Positions 49,245-61,064 of a stretch of 64,000 nt of DNA are shown piece after piece. Position 1 is the stretch's first letter. Every line of letters starts with the position of its first letter. The stretch spans positions 32,136,001 to 32,200,000 of the forward strand of contig NC_073354.2 of NCBI RefSeq assembly GCF_027580225.2, in the 5' to 3' direction. Under the pieces are notes generated by a model that was not told the DNA's origin, made no database searches, and worked only from the letters and a program-made list of their open reading frames with translations. The DNA is from Misgurnus anguillicaudatus (Eukaryota; Chordata; Actinopteri; Cypriniformes; Cobitidae). The position numbers and the translations under genes are program-made.

Positions 49245-49333
49245 AATTGAGTAAATATTTATGTTTTTAATCCGAATAGTTGGTTAATCGAAAAAATAAT
49301 CGTCAGATTAAGCGATTATGAAAATAATCATTA

Positions 49334-49862
49334 GTTGCAGCCAGTGTTGGGTAAAGTTACTTTTAAAAGTAATTCATTACAATATTAAGTTACTCCCCAA
49401 AAAAGTAACCAATTGCATTACTTAGTTACTTTTCATGGAAAGTAACACTTACGTTACTTTTAAGTTACTTTTAAGTTACTTTTTCTTACTTGGCTGATGC
49501 TTGATCTCTTTCAGGCCTTGCAGGTGTTTTTTATGAAGTTCTGCATTCAGAAATTACATATTTCCATCACAAAAATGTCAAGCTCTGGCCTGCCATCTCC
49601 GTTTCCCACTCAAACTGGCGCTCGCGCATAGAGTGTGTATTTCTACATGACTATGTTCAGTTTAATTCAGTACATTATGTTTTTTTTTTTTCAAATTAAT
49701 TAAACTGAAAAGTAACTTGCATTACTTTTTTAAAAAAGTAACTCAATTATTAATGTGTGCATTTAAAAAGTAATGCGTTACTTTACTCGTTACTTCAGAT
49801 GAGAAATATTATTACGTAATGCACGTTACTTGTAATGCGTTACCCCCAACACTGGTTGCAGC
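49334..49862. mobile_element. hAT-like MITE with exact 8-bp duplication, nested in the outer element's end
   Basis: The element 49342-49854 (513 bp) starts CAGTGTTGGGTAAAGTTACT and ends GCGTTACCCCCAACACTG. Identical GTTGCAGC at 49334-49341 and 49855-49862 is the target duplication. The target is the terminal repeat of the outer hAT-like element. The interior is rich in GTAACTT motifs and noncoding. Confidence 0.93.
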
Positions 49863-49874
49863 CCTAATTTCTAT

Positions 49875-51624
49875 AAACTAACGCAACCAAACAGTTAAGT
49901 TTGTCCATACTTTAACCAACAACTCATTATTACAAGTTTTTCCTCCACAAGCCACACAATTTGAAGTAAAATTCACATCCGTAGCAAAAACATAGCAAAT
50001 GCATAAAAGTTTACAACTTAGGGTTCAAATCCCACCCTATATAAATCCTACATATAAGCATACTACTTATGCTTGCCTTATTAAGTGCCACTAAAAATGT
50101 TCATTTCTATGCTGTGGCATCCAGATGGTTGAAAGATCACCGCAATTCCCCAATAATAAGACTAAGCCTCACTTTCACCGCAACAAACAGATTCCACTCT
50201 TGGCAGGTTCACAATGGGCCCAAAAGCACCAAGTGTGCAACTGGATCTTCCCCTGCACAGATTCCACCTCCAGAGACATTGTTCTGGAAAATAAAGGCAA
50301 GTTGCGGGTATAAAAAGAACCAGCAGATGGCAAAAAGAGAGAGCACAGACTGCCTGACTCATCTGACCCAAGACAACCAGCTGTCATTCTCAATGCATAA
50401 CCCCACACACAACTGGAGCTCCAGCGTCTGTCCGGCTAACCTTACAACAGGGGTTACCGAACAAAACAATCATCTTCAAAATAATGAGTCATGCAATGCT
50501 TGAATGCATGTGCGTATGCCACAATTACAGCCCGAATAACATCAGAAATGTACCATCAAAAGTTCATCAGTTTCACTGTAATGCACTACTCAATTTAATG
50601 TTTTTTATGTTTTACTCAGTAATTGACATTTACTTAATGTGTTCATATTGTATACTGTTTAAAATACAATAAATAGTAGAAAATGTGCCACCCCTGATAT
50701 TAATTGCAGGCTCTTTAATAAAAGAGTACTCTGGCCCGCACCCAAACTAACCACAATAAACTCTGACATTTTAAAAGCCCAGTCGAGTGCAGATTTTCAA
50801 CCCCTTGTTGTTTGGACCACAGTTTTATTAGGCCAAATAGGTTTTAGTACACGACAGGTTTTCGGACACACTTGAATGGACATTCTGCATTGAATTCCTT
50901 AGGCGCCAGCATACACTTGTGATGGATAGACGCACACACCACAAGACAAAAGAGGCGTAGTGTGCATACAGTATCTCCACAAGACCTCTCTCAGTCACTG
51001 CAATGAAGTGATCTCTTGACTTTCACACAGCGAAAATCTATGATGCAACCCGTACAGAAAAAGACAATGTGCATGACGGTTCATGAAATTTATGTTGAGC
51101 CTGTTTTGCAACTTGGCATTTAAGTAGTTCACATCTTATAAATGACTGTCCGACTAAATGTCACAAATAAATTCATACAAAAGACTCCTGCTGTTTTTAC
51201 TCATCCTAAATGCTAGACCACCTGCCATTAGGTCATAAAGGTAAAATGAGGTAAATTATTATACTGAAGCAGTCAAAAATATAGATATAAAGAGCAGCTT
51301 AGATACAAAACATGCATTTGGATACAAAAGGGTAAAATGATAAACTATCATCTGGCCATCATCATAACAGGTGTAATACAAACATCGACCAAACCCAAAT
51401 ATGACCAAGACTAAATAAAAAAGGATTTATTTCACCTCTCTAGAAGATGATAAATCAGGGTTTAGTCAAGGCATATTTGGATACATCAATGGGATACCCT
51501 ACTTTGTCCATCAAAACAGGTGTATTCAAAACACACACATACAAATAATGCAACCAGGTGAGATTGTACCTGGATCAAACATTTTATTAAACATGCCCAG
51601 CACAATACCAATGTATCTTCTTAC
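49875..51624. other. slc35f1: Start of slc35f1 intron 1; no recognised element
   Basis: 1.75 kb of single-copy-looking intron. A 144-codon ORF (50069-50503) has no family resemblance. 51216-51235 and 51500-51613 reappear as a fused copy at 53390-53530. Confidence 0.4.
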
Positions 51625-51734
51625 CTGCTGAGCACTTTCTTTATCCTCTGAAACACGGATGGTGAAGCTGTGACTGTCTCTGATGGCATTGTTTCAATCG
51701 TGGTGACAACATGGTTCTGGTGTTCGGGAATCAT
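51625..51734 (-). CDS. slc35f1: slc35f1 coding exon 1 (start codon to splice donor)
   Basis: Coding exon 1 of solute carrier family 35 member F1, a multi-pass membrane protein of the drug/metabolite transporter superfamily whose substrate is not settled. The minus strand reads ATG at 51734-51732 and then 36 codons plus AG. Visible motifs are MIPEHQNHVVTTIE near the start and QRIKKVLSR at the end, matching vertebrate SLC35F1 (MIPP...NHVVTTIE...RIRKVLNRE). The middle is shorter than the human protein, which has extra proline- and glycine-rich sequence there. An in-frame TGA lies 39 bases upstream of the ATG, which supports this start. The exon ends AG followed by a strong GTAAGA donor (intron from 51624). 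The split AG|G codon continues in exon 2 at 15089. Identification comes from recalled family sequence and is very likely right. Confidence 0.93.
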
Positions 51735-52090
51735 ATCTAAAGCTAGAAAACTAAAGCGATCAGTAAGCAGTGATCATTCCTAAACCAGCTTCAGTTTTCC
51801 ATAATCCAGGTGAAAATGAACAGGTGTAGGCTATGTATCTCCGGTAAGTGATGCGAGAGAGATGCCGGAGGCTCCTAGAGGTTGCTGGATGTTAAAGGTT
51901 CATGCAGGGTGATGCACTTGTTTTCCTGTGTGGTTTCTGAGAAGAGGATCCCCGGTGTCTCGGTGTGCATCTTCTGAACGCCAGCGCTGGACTGCCGCGA
52001 TTGTTGGGAGGCGGGACGATTTGGAGTGAAATGTAGCGTCGGGACGTTAGAGGGCGCTGCTTGCAATCTTACACTACGACCAATGAAAAT
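51735..52090 (-). promoter_or_regulatory. slc35f1: 5' UTR and probable promoter region of slc35f1
   Basis: This segment directly upstream of the slc35f1 start codon is richer in GC and CpG than its AT-rich surroundings, mainly 51900-52060. On the plus strand there is a GC-box-like GGGAGGCGGGAC near 52006-52017 and a CCAAT pentamer near 52080-52084, both plausible for a housekeeping-type promoter in either orientation. No clear TATA box is seen. Just above 52090 the sequence turns into AT-rich repeat. The transcription start is not determined, and an additional noncoding exon cannot be excluded. Confidence 0.4.
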
Positions 52091-52216
52091 GATTTGGAAA
52101 ATGTAGTTTATTATAAGTAGGAGTAAAGTAAATGTAAGGGAATTAATTAAATGTAAAAAAATAAATACTGTTATAAATAAATGATTGGGAAATAATTACA
52201 TGATGTGAGAATAAAG

Positions 52217-54180
52217 TACTGCTGGTCTTAGCTGGATTTTTCTGTAGGGTAATCATCAAATAACAATAAAATAGTGTAATAAATATAATCATAATCACCA
52301 AATATAGCAATAAAATACGGTACATGTAATCATTAAATTAACAAAAAAATACTGTATTAAATGTGAGTATAATAATCAAATTAAAATATTTATATAATAA
52401 ATATAATATAAAAAACAAATATATATAATAATAAATGCATGCAATTTTTTAAATGTAAAATAAAATACTGTAATAAATAATAATATCATGTTAGAATAAA
52501 TTACTGCAATAAAAAAGTAGATGCAATAATTTCAATTCGAGAATAAAATACTGTAATAAATACTGAAATAAATAAATGTAGACATAATCATTTTATTTGA
52601 GAATAAAATACTGAAATAAACATAATCATAGCATTTAAAAATATCTAAAATCAGCATAAGCTGGTTTTTGCTGGTCTCCCAGCACGGTTTGAACTGGTTT
52701 AGCTGGTGTAGCAAGCTGGTTTAGCTGTGTCTTGGTCACTTTTAAGATGGTCAGGCTGGACTGACCCACCAGCTTGACTAGCTTTGCCAGGCAGAGGAGG
52801 ACCAGCTACTGCCATTTTAAGCCAGCTAAAACCAGCTACCAGTTTAAGCTTAAGTTTAAGTGTTTAAGTTTAACAATAATATAGTGTAATAAATATAATC
52901 ATAATCACCAAATATAACAAATATATTAAATGTATTAAATAGCACATATATTAAATGTGATTATAATAATTAACTAAACTATTTAAATAAATGCATGCAA
53001 TTTTTTTAAGGTAAAATAAAATACTGTAATAAATAAATGTTAGGGAAATAATTACAAGTTAGAATAAATTACTGCAATAAAAAAGTAGATGCAACAATTT
53101 CAATTTGAGAATAAAATACTGTAATAAACGTCTTACGCTACTGAAAAATACCCTACTGAAAAACACATCTAAAACCAGCATAAGCTGGTGAGCTGCTTTT
53201 TGCTGGTCTCCCAGCTTGGTTTTAACTGGTTTAGCTGGTGTAGCAAACTGGTTGTGTTTTGGTCACTTTTAAGATGGTCAGGCTTTTGAGAAGGACCAGC
53301 TTAAACCAGCTACTGCTATCTTAAGCCATCTGAAACCAGCTCCCAGTTTATGCTGGTCTTAGCTGGATTTTTCAGTAGGGTAACCATGTGACCACCTGCC
53401 ATTAGGTGTATATAGTTTAATACTTTGTCCATCAAAACAGGTGTATTCAAAACACACACAAATAATGCAACCAGGTGAGATTGCACCTGGATCAAACATT
53501 TATCAAAAGATGCCCATCACAATACCAATGGTTTTAACTGGTTTAGCTGGTGTAGCAAACTGGTTTAGCTGTGTTTTGGGCACTTTTAAGATGGTCAGGC
53601 TTTTGAGAAGGAATGGATGCCTTTTTTTAAATGTAAAATAAAATACTATAATAAATAAATGTTAGGGAAATAATTCCATGTGAGAATAAATTACTGCAAT
53701 AAAAAGTAGACACAATAATTTCAATTTGAGAATAAAATACTGTAATAAATGTAATCCTACCCTACTAGCATAAGCTGGTGAGCTGGTTTTTGCTGGTCTC
53801 CCAGCTTGGTTTTAACTGGTTTAGCTGATGTAGCAAACTGGTTTAGCTGTGTTTTGGTCACTTTTTAGATGATCGTGCTGACCCATCAGCTTGACCGGCT
53901 TTGCCAGGCAAGAAGGACCTGCTTGAACACGCTACTGCCACTGTAAACCAGCTAAAACCAGCTACCAGCTTATGCTGGTCTAATCATCAAATAATAATAA
54001 TATAGTGTAATAAATAAAATCATTATCACCAAATATAGCAATAAAATACTGTTAACGTAATCATTAAATTAACAAAAAAAATACTGTAATAAAGGTAATC
54101 ATAATAATTAACGAAAATATTGAATAAATGCATCCAATTTTTTAAATGTAAAATAAAATACTTTAATAAATCTAAGCAAT
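52217..54180. repeat. Cluster of AGCTGG-rich repeats alternating with AT-rich units
   Basis: Copies of an AGCTGGTTT/CCAGCTAAAACCAGC palindromic repeat occur at 52646-52853, 53148-53384, 53529-53614 (partial) and 53757-53983, with a tail piece at 52217-52250. Each is separated by AT-rich units carrying AAAATACTGTAATAAATAAA, GAATAAATTACTGCAATAAA and AATCATAATCACCAAATATA. The repetition of both parts in the same order indicates tandem duplication of a 0.5-0.6 kb unit after the repeat inserted. Confidence 0.85.
53390..53530. repeat. Second copy of slc35f1 intron-1 sequence
   Basis: GACCACCTGCCATTAGGT followed by ACTTTGTCCATCAAAACAGG, AATGCAACCAGGTGAGATTG and CACAATACCAATG matches 51216-51233 joined to 51500-51613, in the same orientation, with few differences. 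The match stops 10 bp short of the exon 1 splice donor. Confidence 0.85.
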
Positions 54181-56154
54181 AAAAAAATTATAAAAAATGT
54201 AATAGTAAGTAAATAAATGTTAATTAATTAATTTATGTATACTCTGGACGTTTGGCTAAAAAGAGTGTAAGTATGCTGGTTTTAATGGTTTTATTATTGT
54301 TTTACTTTTAATAATGCTAATTTTGTCTTGTTAAAGGGATAATTCACCCACAAATGAAAATTCTGTTATCATTTACCCACCTTCATGTTATTCTTAAGCT
54401 GTTTGATCTGTTGAATACAAAAGAAGGTGTTTGGACCCACTGACTTCCAGGAAAAGGAAATACTATGGAAGTCAACATGATCTGCAACATGACTACAGTA
54501 TTGTAGGATTTTTATGGAGGATTTAATATTCAGACAGCCCTTAAAATGGTAGACTCCTTGATCAGTGCCCTGACTATTAAATTAATGAGCTGATTGAAAA
54601 GCATAATTTTGATTTTAATCATCTAACCTGCTATTAGTCTCATCACTGCTATTCCAATCAGTTTCATTGTTATCAGTGATGGTGTGTTCCCTGGAAATTT
54701 TATCCATGTTGGCATTGCACCACCATCCTCTACAAGAACCAGTTTAGATCTCATATCTTTACTATACAATATAATATACTTTAATAATACCTCCAAGAGG
54801 TAGGAGGTGGCAAATATGTCAATTCATTTTGTAAAAAGAAATAGTAATTTTACGCTAAGATCTAGCTGGCGTTAAAAAGCTATCAGGAATGATTGGTCAG
54901 CAAGATGCAATGCAAAAGATTTTCTTATTATAAAGGCTACTGCTATTGATTTTGATATTTCTGATCTAATAGAAGGAAGTGAAAAAGATGAATGAACACA
55001 TGAACAAACACAATTCTCTATATTTATTTTCAGTGGATGTAAGGAAAGACTTCAGGTTCTTCATTTCCCCGTGCACCAGGATGTCAACAAATAGCACACA
55101 CGAGCTGTCTCACATCTAAGATTAGATGCTTGTTAATAAACCAAAAGAACAACAGTTATAGATGGATTGGTCCAAAATCAATACATTGATTGCCTTTGCA
55201 CGCAACACATCTTGTTTAACATGCATGCTCAGATTTGTACTCCTTATATAGATTGATACACAAACAATTTAAATCAATTTTCCTTTCGAGTTCAATATAA
55301 TGATAGAGTTCAGACTGATAATTTAGCAGTTCAGTGTTTAGGCTCCGAAAGTACTGTTTTCATAGAGGCTTTGACCACCCATCACCCCATTGTTGTCATG
55401 GTAACCAGTGGCCAGCATGCCGAACAGGATTCAGTCTTACATTGCATGTGTGAGAAGCTGCAGTATGGAGTACAGTCTTTGTGTCTGAACCACACAGAGG
55501 GGTCATTGCTCTGTTCAGATGGGAATACACAGACAGCAGGTGCAATCATATCCTTCGGGAAATCTTTGTGTTAGGGAAGCAACACGTTTAATGGATGTTG
55601 TTACCTTGGACTTTGGCAAGGAAGTAGCTGGCAATGTGATTGGATCATGTTCTTCTGTCCTTGAATGAGCTTTGTATAGGCTACTTTTCTTAAGCTGACA
55701 TACATTGTTGTGTCTAGATTGGGATTTTGGGTTGTCCTTTATCTTTACATAGCCTACTGCACAATACTGCAATGCAATCTTGGCTTGCTTAAATAAAACA
55801 GCATTAATAATGTAACAAAGATGGCATGCTAAGGTTTATAAAGCACAACATATAAACTTTTTGAATTAAAATACATAAAACTACTAGTGCAGTGTTGTAT
55901 TTTGTTCACGTGTACTTACATTATCCCAAATGTTTAAATTTTATGCTCGGTGTGCATGTTTCCTGCCATAGAAACCATTGGTGTGTTTGACTTCATGTGG
56001 CACTCCGCAGACCAATCGGCGTCTGACATCATAATATCACGAGAATAAATCGAATGCTGTATTCTTGCAATAGTTTGATGTCATACGCCGATCAATCTGC
56101 AGAAGTATGCGAAATGCGGAAGTAGTAACGTACAGCATGTTGCTCTGTTATTGT
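54181..56154. other. Upstream flank; one repeat fragment, no supported gene
   Basis: 54335-54530 holds a decayed GGGATAATTCACCCAC repeat end. 55257-55571 is open for about 105 codons on the plus strand without a recognised family. The remainder shows no exon or element ends. Confidence 0.4.
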
Positions 56155-56470
56155 TTCGTGTCCCAAATGCCGCACTTCATGTTGACTTTCGGTCTCGTGG
56201 CCTTAAATTGCGAGTGCTCGCTTAGTCTACGAGTCCGTAAGGTGTCCCATCTGTAATTTTTTTCGCTGCAAAGTGTGCTCATCAGTGCCCCCTTTGAACC
56301 CTTGATGCGTCCTTGCAAAAGAGAAATCAGACCAATCAGATGACGTAAGGGAGGAGTTCACACTGATGGGCAACTTCTCTTCCTATTTCCGGTGAGACGC
56401 TCGAGTCTGTACCAAAATACAACTTCGATGCACCCTTTTGGACTCCCGTCAAGGGTCCATAGGGTCTGCA
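56155..56470. mobile_element. Probable DNA-element remnant
   Basis: CGTGTCCCAAATGCCGCACT then TCATGTTGACTTTC opens a CpG-bearing stretch typical of fish MITEs, with short AGTCTACGAGTCC and GCTCGAGTCTGTACC motifs. The right end is unclear. Confidence 0.35.
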
Positions 56471-57284
56471 CCAGTGGCGGCTGGTCACTAGGGGGCGCTG
56501 GGGCGCCGCCCCCTTAAAGCTGGCCAGAGAGGAAAGCTACTTTAACATGATACCAAAAAGTTAAATATATAGTGCAAATTAATACAAAATAAATTCATTT
56601 AGTTGTACTATTTCACTGTTAGTCATGTTATAATTTATTTAAAACAATTAAAAATCAAAACTGAGTTTGTTGTGTGTGTGTCATGTTTGTGTATCTGGGG
56701 CGCACCCCTAATGAGTGTCTATGTAGGTCAGGAAAAAGGGTAAAAACATGTGACCTGAGGCTGAGCTCTAAGTGGCTGGTTTCGAATCCGCCCTGGGGCG
56801 CAGGACTGTGCGCCCCAAACACTCCCACTTATGTTGAAAGCGAATCAATATTGCTTTTAATGTTTTTTACCTCCTGTGATTGGATCGTTCGAAGAGTCTC
56901 ATAACCGCGTTGGAGATTGCTGTGTTAACTGATAGCTATAGTACAGATCAGTGAAAGCAAGTGAAATATCTTGAGATGAAGGAAAATATGCTTTTCTGCA
57001 CTACATGATGTCATCAAAGTGTGGACTCTGAGGAAGTCCACAAGTCCGGCCATTTGGGACAGGGTCTATCAAGCCACACTGTGTGTTTACATTATAATGT
57101 AGTGATTATTAAACTTATTATCAATATGTCATTCATGAACATGAATTTTAAGTACTGCCAGATTGATTCCTATTAACACTGGAACTCTTTTTACTCTTTT
57201 TCACAGCGCCATCAAGTTGTTGCCGTTGTTGTTAAGCGACCTCTAGTGGTGAAAATTACATATTATTAAAACAACTTGGTTTTG

Positions 57285-58005
57285 TAAAGCCTAGTTTATA
57301 GTCGCCGCGTCCGCAAGAGCGCGTTGGTGCGCGCGGCAAAAATGACGTCAACGCGGAGTGGGCGGTCGCGCGCGTTGGGTGCGCGAGACCCCATTTCGCG
57401 TGGCGCTGTGCACGGCATTTTTTGTAACTTTCCGCGCGGCTCCGCATCCGAAAATGACCGAACTCGAGGCGATTCTGTCCGAGCAGGCAAGCCTGTGACG
57501 TATCTCTTTGATAAATCCAAGCAAAACAATGTATATATTTATCTGACACTCTGGAAGTAAAGTATGGAAACTTTGCAGTTTAAAACACGAATTATTTTAC
57601 ATGAATCAGAAGGTTTGGCTTATATTTGTATTGAATGAACCACTGGATGAGGAATAAAATATAAACCTTAAGATGTCTGTACTGTTTGTTTAGTAAAAAC
57701 GTTAATGAAATGATAATGTTTAATAAAGACATATTTAAAAGATTGTTGTTTTATTCATGTTCTCATATTTATATATATCAAACTCTAATGTTAAAAGCAG
57801 TAGGGTTGTTCCAGCGGACGACTTCTTCTATCCTCTTCTTTGTGTTTGTTTTTGACTTTATTGCTCGCGTCGCCGCCTGGTGGTTAAAAAAATAGTGCAA
57901 CGGCGAGCGCGTTAACTATAAACGCCTCGTCCGTTTGGTGAGACGCGCGCGCGATCCGCGGAGGCTTGCGTTGCGGACCAAAGCGCGAGTATAACCAGCC
58001 CTTAA
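57285..58005. mobile_element. Harbinger-like MITE
   Basis: The element 57288-58002 starts AGCCTAGTTTATAGTCGCCG and ends GCGAGTATAACCAGCCCT, diverged inverted repeats. It is flanked by TAA on both sides (57285-57287, 58003-58005). CpG-rich ends surround an AT-rich middle. Confidence 0.72.
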
Positions 58006-58084
58006 GTCAATTCAACCTACTATTTTAAGTTTTGGCTTGTGAACAGTTGACATAACTTATAAAATCAAGTTGTAATTGTTTAGC

Positions 58085-58504
58085 TTAAAGGGGACATTTC
58101 ATAAAACGTTTTTAGGATGTCAAATGAATCTTTGGTGTCCCCAGAGTAGGTATGTGAAGTTCTAGCTAAAATACCATATAGATAATTTATTATAACATGT
58201 TCAAATTGTCACTTTGTACTGTAGGTATGAGAAAATATGCCGTTTTTGGGTGTGTCTGTTTAAATGCAAATGAGTTGATCTCTTCACTAAATGGCAGTGC
58301 CCTGGTTGGATTCCCCTTCTGACATCACAAGGGGAGCCAAATTTCAATTACCTATTTTTTCACATGCTTACAGAGAATGGTTTACCAAAACTAAGTTACT
58401 TGGTTGTTCTTTTTTACATTTTCTAGGTTGATAGAAACGCTAGGGACCCAATTATAGCACTTAAACATGGAAAAAGTCAGATTTTCATTATATGTCCCCT
58501 TTAA
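58085..58504. mobile_element. 420-bp TTAA-ended MITE
   Basis: Starts TTAAAGGGGACATTTCATAA and ends TTTCATTATATGTCCCCTTT then AA, terminal inverted repeats with TTAA at each edge. Interior landmarks are GGTTGGATTCCCCTTCTGAC and ATCACAAGGGGAGCC. The related right end is at 195-214. Confidence 0.88.
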
Positions 58505-59398
58505 TTTTCTAAGTTATAAATATATATGTTTATTTGACAAAAATGCTGCATATTTTTTACAATGTACTAGTGAGTGAGTGACATGATTTTACATGGTTTC
58601 TATATTAAGCATGTTAAACATTTAAATGTGGTACGTCGTGTTGTCACATGACCTTAGCACATCGCATGTTAGAGTTGTCAACTTTTTTCGAAAAGATATT
58701 TTGTGAAAAGACGTACAAATGAAAATTAATTTCTTAAAAGGTCTGCAAATAACTGAAAATGGTTGCATGTTGTAATGGATGTATGTTGTGTAATACAGTA
58801 TTCTTGCAGTGTTTGTTCAGTACAGCACAATTTGGCAAATACATACAGAAATTCCCCTTTATGAAAATTAACCGTTTTCTTCAAATAAAAACAAACTGCT
58901 ACACTGCAAAAAATGATTTTCAAGAAAAAAAAATTTTTAGTTTATTTGACTTGTTTAATTGACAAATCTAGTAGCTAAGCGACCGAAGACTTCTTTTTTC
59001 GAGTGGTCTCGATGCAAATTTCATCACAACATGTATGTAGCCCGTCATGTGTGTGGTTTGTGATTTCGAAATATGTGTTTGGCGCGTCGAGTGATCCTGC
59101 GTGCATCGCGTGTCTTGTCGGAGTAGGTGCCTGCTGCAGAAGCATCTAAAGGGTTTACGATAAAAGAGACGCTCACGTTTGTCAGATACTCGCATAATCT
59201 CATGTGTAATCAGAGTTTAAGGGAGTGTATTGCGTGTATTTTGTGAACGTGAGCGTCTCTTTTATCATAAACGGTTTTGACGCGTGTGCAGCAGGCACTT
59301 ATTTTGACAAAACACATGATGCACATGGTTCACATGACGCAACAAACACTTATTTTGAATTTGCTCCCCTCGGAAGAGCAGTCACGAGCCGCCACTGA

Positions 59399-60211
59399 TA
59401 TTCTGTTCTGAACACAGCCAGTGCCGTATAATCGATTTGTTTAACTGAAATGATAGTGTGTGTATTGTCTGAAATCTAAACGTTTTGTGCAGCCTGCAAC
59501 GCACTAATATTATATAAATAATCATTTTACCTTTGCTGAGGACACCTGGCCAAAACACAACTTCTTAGTCGACGAAAACCCCATTAGAAAAGAATGAACT
59601 GACAGTGTCTGTACTATAAATAGACACACACGGGAATCAATATGTGCAAACTCATCAAGTAAGATTCATGAGTGAATTTATTTGTTGTGTGTTCCCTAAA
59701 ACAACCTAATTATAATTTAGGCTTTGGGTAATCCACTATCAGTGCTTATTTTATGACACAGGCCTGAATTATTATTTCTGAACACTTCTGTTCAATTCGC
59801 TCTGGTGATCAATTGATTCCTTTTCGGTCAAGGTGTTGGCGCTGCTGATGCAACATTTATCTTTTTTGCTACGGGGGATGGATAACCTAGAGCTGGTCAA
59901 TGCTTTTTTTGACTGACTGAAGGTCCACAGGGGCGTTTTACCCTTATCTGAACCAAGTAAGCTACAATGAAAAGAACAAAGGATTATTAAAAGAGCACAT
60001 TAAAGGTCAGTCTGGTGGACACAGATAAATTCATAATTCACTTTCAATAACAACACTCATAACATCTTCAGTCTGCAACTGAGATTGAGTTTGTTTGCCT
60101 TTATTTATCTTCTCCTTTTATTACAGTCACACCAAGGGTTAAAACCCGTTTTTTCATTTTATAGCATTGTGAAGCACCTTGATTTTTGAAAGTATTGTAT
60201 TAACATGGTTG
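59399..60211. other. Flanking sequence without recognised feature
   Basis: No exon, RNA gene or element end was recognised. Confidence 0.35.
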
Positions 60212-61064
60212 GTTAAAATTAGGGATGCTCCGATCAGGATTTTTGCAGGCCGATAACGATCACCGATTTGTTGTCTTCGTGATCGGCCGATACCAATGCC
60301 GATACCGATTTTTCAAGCTGATATGCAAGGTCTTTGATGACTGTAACTTCTAACATTTTTTCTAGATAAAGTAAAACCACAGATGTTGCCTTTGTTATTT
60401 TACTTGCAGTAATTAGGTATATTATTGTTTTAATAGAGAATCAAATAAATTAGCACAACAATTATTTCTTCTGCAAAGACAAATTTAATATGCCTTTAAA
60501 AAGGCTTATGTCTGTAAAAACTAATGAAAATAAAACAGTTAACAGTCTTTACTGTATGAATTAAATATACACGCATTCGTATGAAGTACAACAGTTCTTT
60601 AGTGAAGAGCAGATAGTGATTTTATTGAGAGATGAATTAGGTTACTGTAGCTTTAAGACTTGACAGAGATCGCTCTGTCCACGTGCACTCACTGATGACA
60701 GGCTGCTGTGTGTGCGCGCGGCGGGTGTATGCAGACGAGAGCAGCTGTGAGGAAAATTAAAGTTTAAACGCTCAAAACTTTAAAACGCATGCAAATAATA
60801 AACTTTTGACACGAGGATGCAATTGTCCGCGATAGATATGTGTTGTATACGCTGTTTGATGGGGATGTGAAGACGGGTCGCGATGTTAGGACCGGACCGC
60901 GTCCTCGTAGAAAATACACATATCTCTGTGAAGGCAAAAAGAGAAATGCAAATCTACACGTCGCTCATCAGCCACGGGTCATAAAAATGCTCTCACTGCG
61001 TAAAAATGGTCTCTACGTGCAGCCGCATTGAGGAGCCGTATCATGACAGACAAAAGTAAACAGA

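Larger units (their letters stand above)
48689..49874. mobile_element. hAT-like element with exact 8-bp target duplication, holding further insertions
   Basis: The outer element is 48697-49866. It starts TAGTGCTGCAACAACTAATC and ends ATTAGTTGCAGCCCTA once the inner insertion at 49342-49854 is disregarded. Identical ATTTCTAT flanks it at 48689-48696 and 49867-49874. A further foldback-type element lies inside at about 48847-49244. No transposase coding sequence is present. Confidence 0.92.
56471..59398. mobile_element. 2.9 kb composite element with CAGTGGCGGCT ends
   Basis: The left end CCAGTGGCGGCTGGTCACTA and right end GCAGTCACGAGCCGCCACTG are inverted repeats. Inside lie a Harbinger-like MITE (57288-58002), a TTAA MITE (58085-58504), a CACTGCAAAAAATGATTTTC end at about 58903-58935, and a hairpin at 59148-59278 with arms GATAAAAGAGACGCTCACGT. 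No transposase and no clear target duplication. Confidence 0.6.

Noticed and set aside
50069..50503. 144-codon plus-strand ORF in slc35f1 intron 1
   Set aside because: No recognisable family or domain and no splice context. Overlapping ORFs on the other strand suggest chance.
54901..55150. Exon of a neighbouring gene after TATTTTCAG at about 55034
   Set aside because: The acceptor-like site is followed by TGGATGTAAGG with an early stop in every useful frame. No conserved protein is recognised.
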